DNA of 32,995 nucleotides from contig JAGHVD010000018.1 of assembly GCA_018064475.1 (NCBI GenBank), forward strand, positions 1 to 32,995. The letters are read 5' to 3'. The stretch comes from Candidatus Scatonaster coprocaballi. Lineage in GTDB: Bacteria > Bacillota > Clostridia > Saccharofermentanales > Saccharofermentanaceae. A program made the translations under genes and the position numbers. A model generated the notes under the pieces. That model saw only the letters and a list, made by a program, of their open reading frames with translations, ran no database searches and was not told where the DNA came from. Each line of letters opens with the position of its first letter. Position 1 is the first letter of the stretch. Positions 32,877-32,995 of the stretch are shown one piece after another.

Positions 32877-32924
32877 GAAGAGCTGCCTCGCGGGGCAATG
32901 TCATTAAGTTAAGACAGCCTCTTC
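32877..32924. other. Long imperfect palindrome
   Basis: GAAGAGCTG (32877-32885) pairs with CAGCCTCTTC (32915-32924), one base bulged, around a 29-base middle that has its own short stem (GCC/GGGC). It may be part of the termination region or a remnant of a mobile element end. Confidence 0.4.
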
Positions 32925-32926
32925 AA

Positions 32927-32964
32927 AGATCTCCATACCTTAAGTGGTATGGGGGTCTTTTTTT
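32927..32964 (+). terminator. Strong rho-independent terminator
   Basis: AGATCTCCATACC pairs over 13 bases with GGTATGGGGGTCT around a TTAAGT loop, then seven T. It closes the NatAB-like operon. Confidence 0.88.
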
Positions 32965-32995
32965 GGTTCTTCACGGAAGTTGTGGGTATAGAAAA

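Overview
The window looks like a chromosomal segment of an anaerobic Bacillota, probably class Clostridia and possibly near the Oscillospirales. Supporting traits are strong AGGAGG-type ribosome binding sites, many lipoproteins with Ser/Thr-Glu-rich linkers, a DUF3842 protein, an ECF transporter S component, two-subunit class I hydro-lyase genes (TtdAB/fumarase type), butyrate kinase with phosphate acetyltransferase, and large multidomain sensory proteins. The lineage is inferred from gene content only. No rRNA, tRNA, CRISPR array or complete transposase was seen.

Left part (1-5100): a possible gene tail, a cystatin-like protein on the + strand, then a minus-strand operon read from about 4980 down to about 800. 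The operon encodes a PstS-like phosphate-binding lipoprotein, a DUF3298-like lipoprotein, a 119-residue protein with two VYAGP motifs and a C-terminal zinc ribbon, a radical SAM/SPASM enzyme that overlaps it by 4 bases, and perhaps a 23-residue hydrophobic aromatic peptide. This is a candidate peptide-modification system. Divergent from it, with a 16-bp palindrome between, is a secreted subtilase with a DUF4214-like tail.

Middle part (7100-20000): an operon of DUF1349, DUF3842, an unknown conserved protein and an ECF S component; a CAT-like acetyltransferase followed by a carbon-nitrogen hydrolase/GNAT fusion; a 1203-residue hybrid histidine kinase; and, convergent with it, a two-gene minus-strand unit encoding a FIST/degenerate GGDEF/EAL protein and a periplasmic-binding-like sensor without an output domain. 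The last group points to extracellular sensing and cyclic di-GMP turnover.

Right part (20000-32995): an S37-type peptidase lipoprotein, ttdAB-like genes, a lipoprotein with a repetitive N-terminus, a six-unit array of 64-bp palindromic repeats, and the pair buk-pta. Next comes a leader that matches the yybP-ykoY manganese riboswitch with an overlapping terminator. It lies upstream not of a usual manganese exporter but of a 14-codon ORF and a MacB/FtsX-type ABC transporter, which has its own promoter flanked by palindromes. A NatAB-like ABC exporter and a strong terminator close the window.

The observations most worth following are the manganese-type riboswitch ahead of an ABC exporter, the radical SAM/VYAGP operon, and the 64-bp repeat array.
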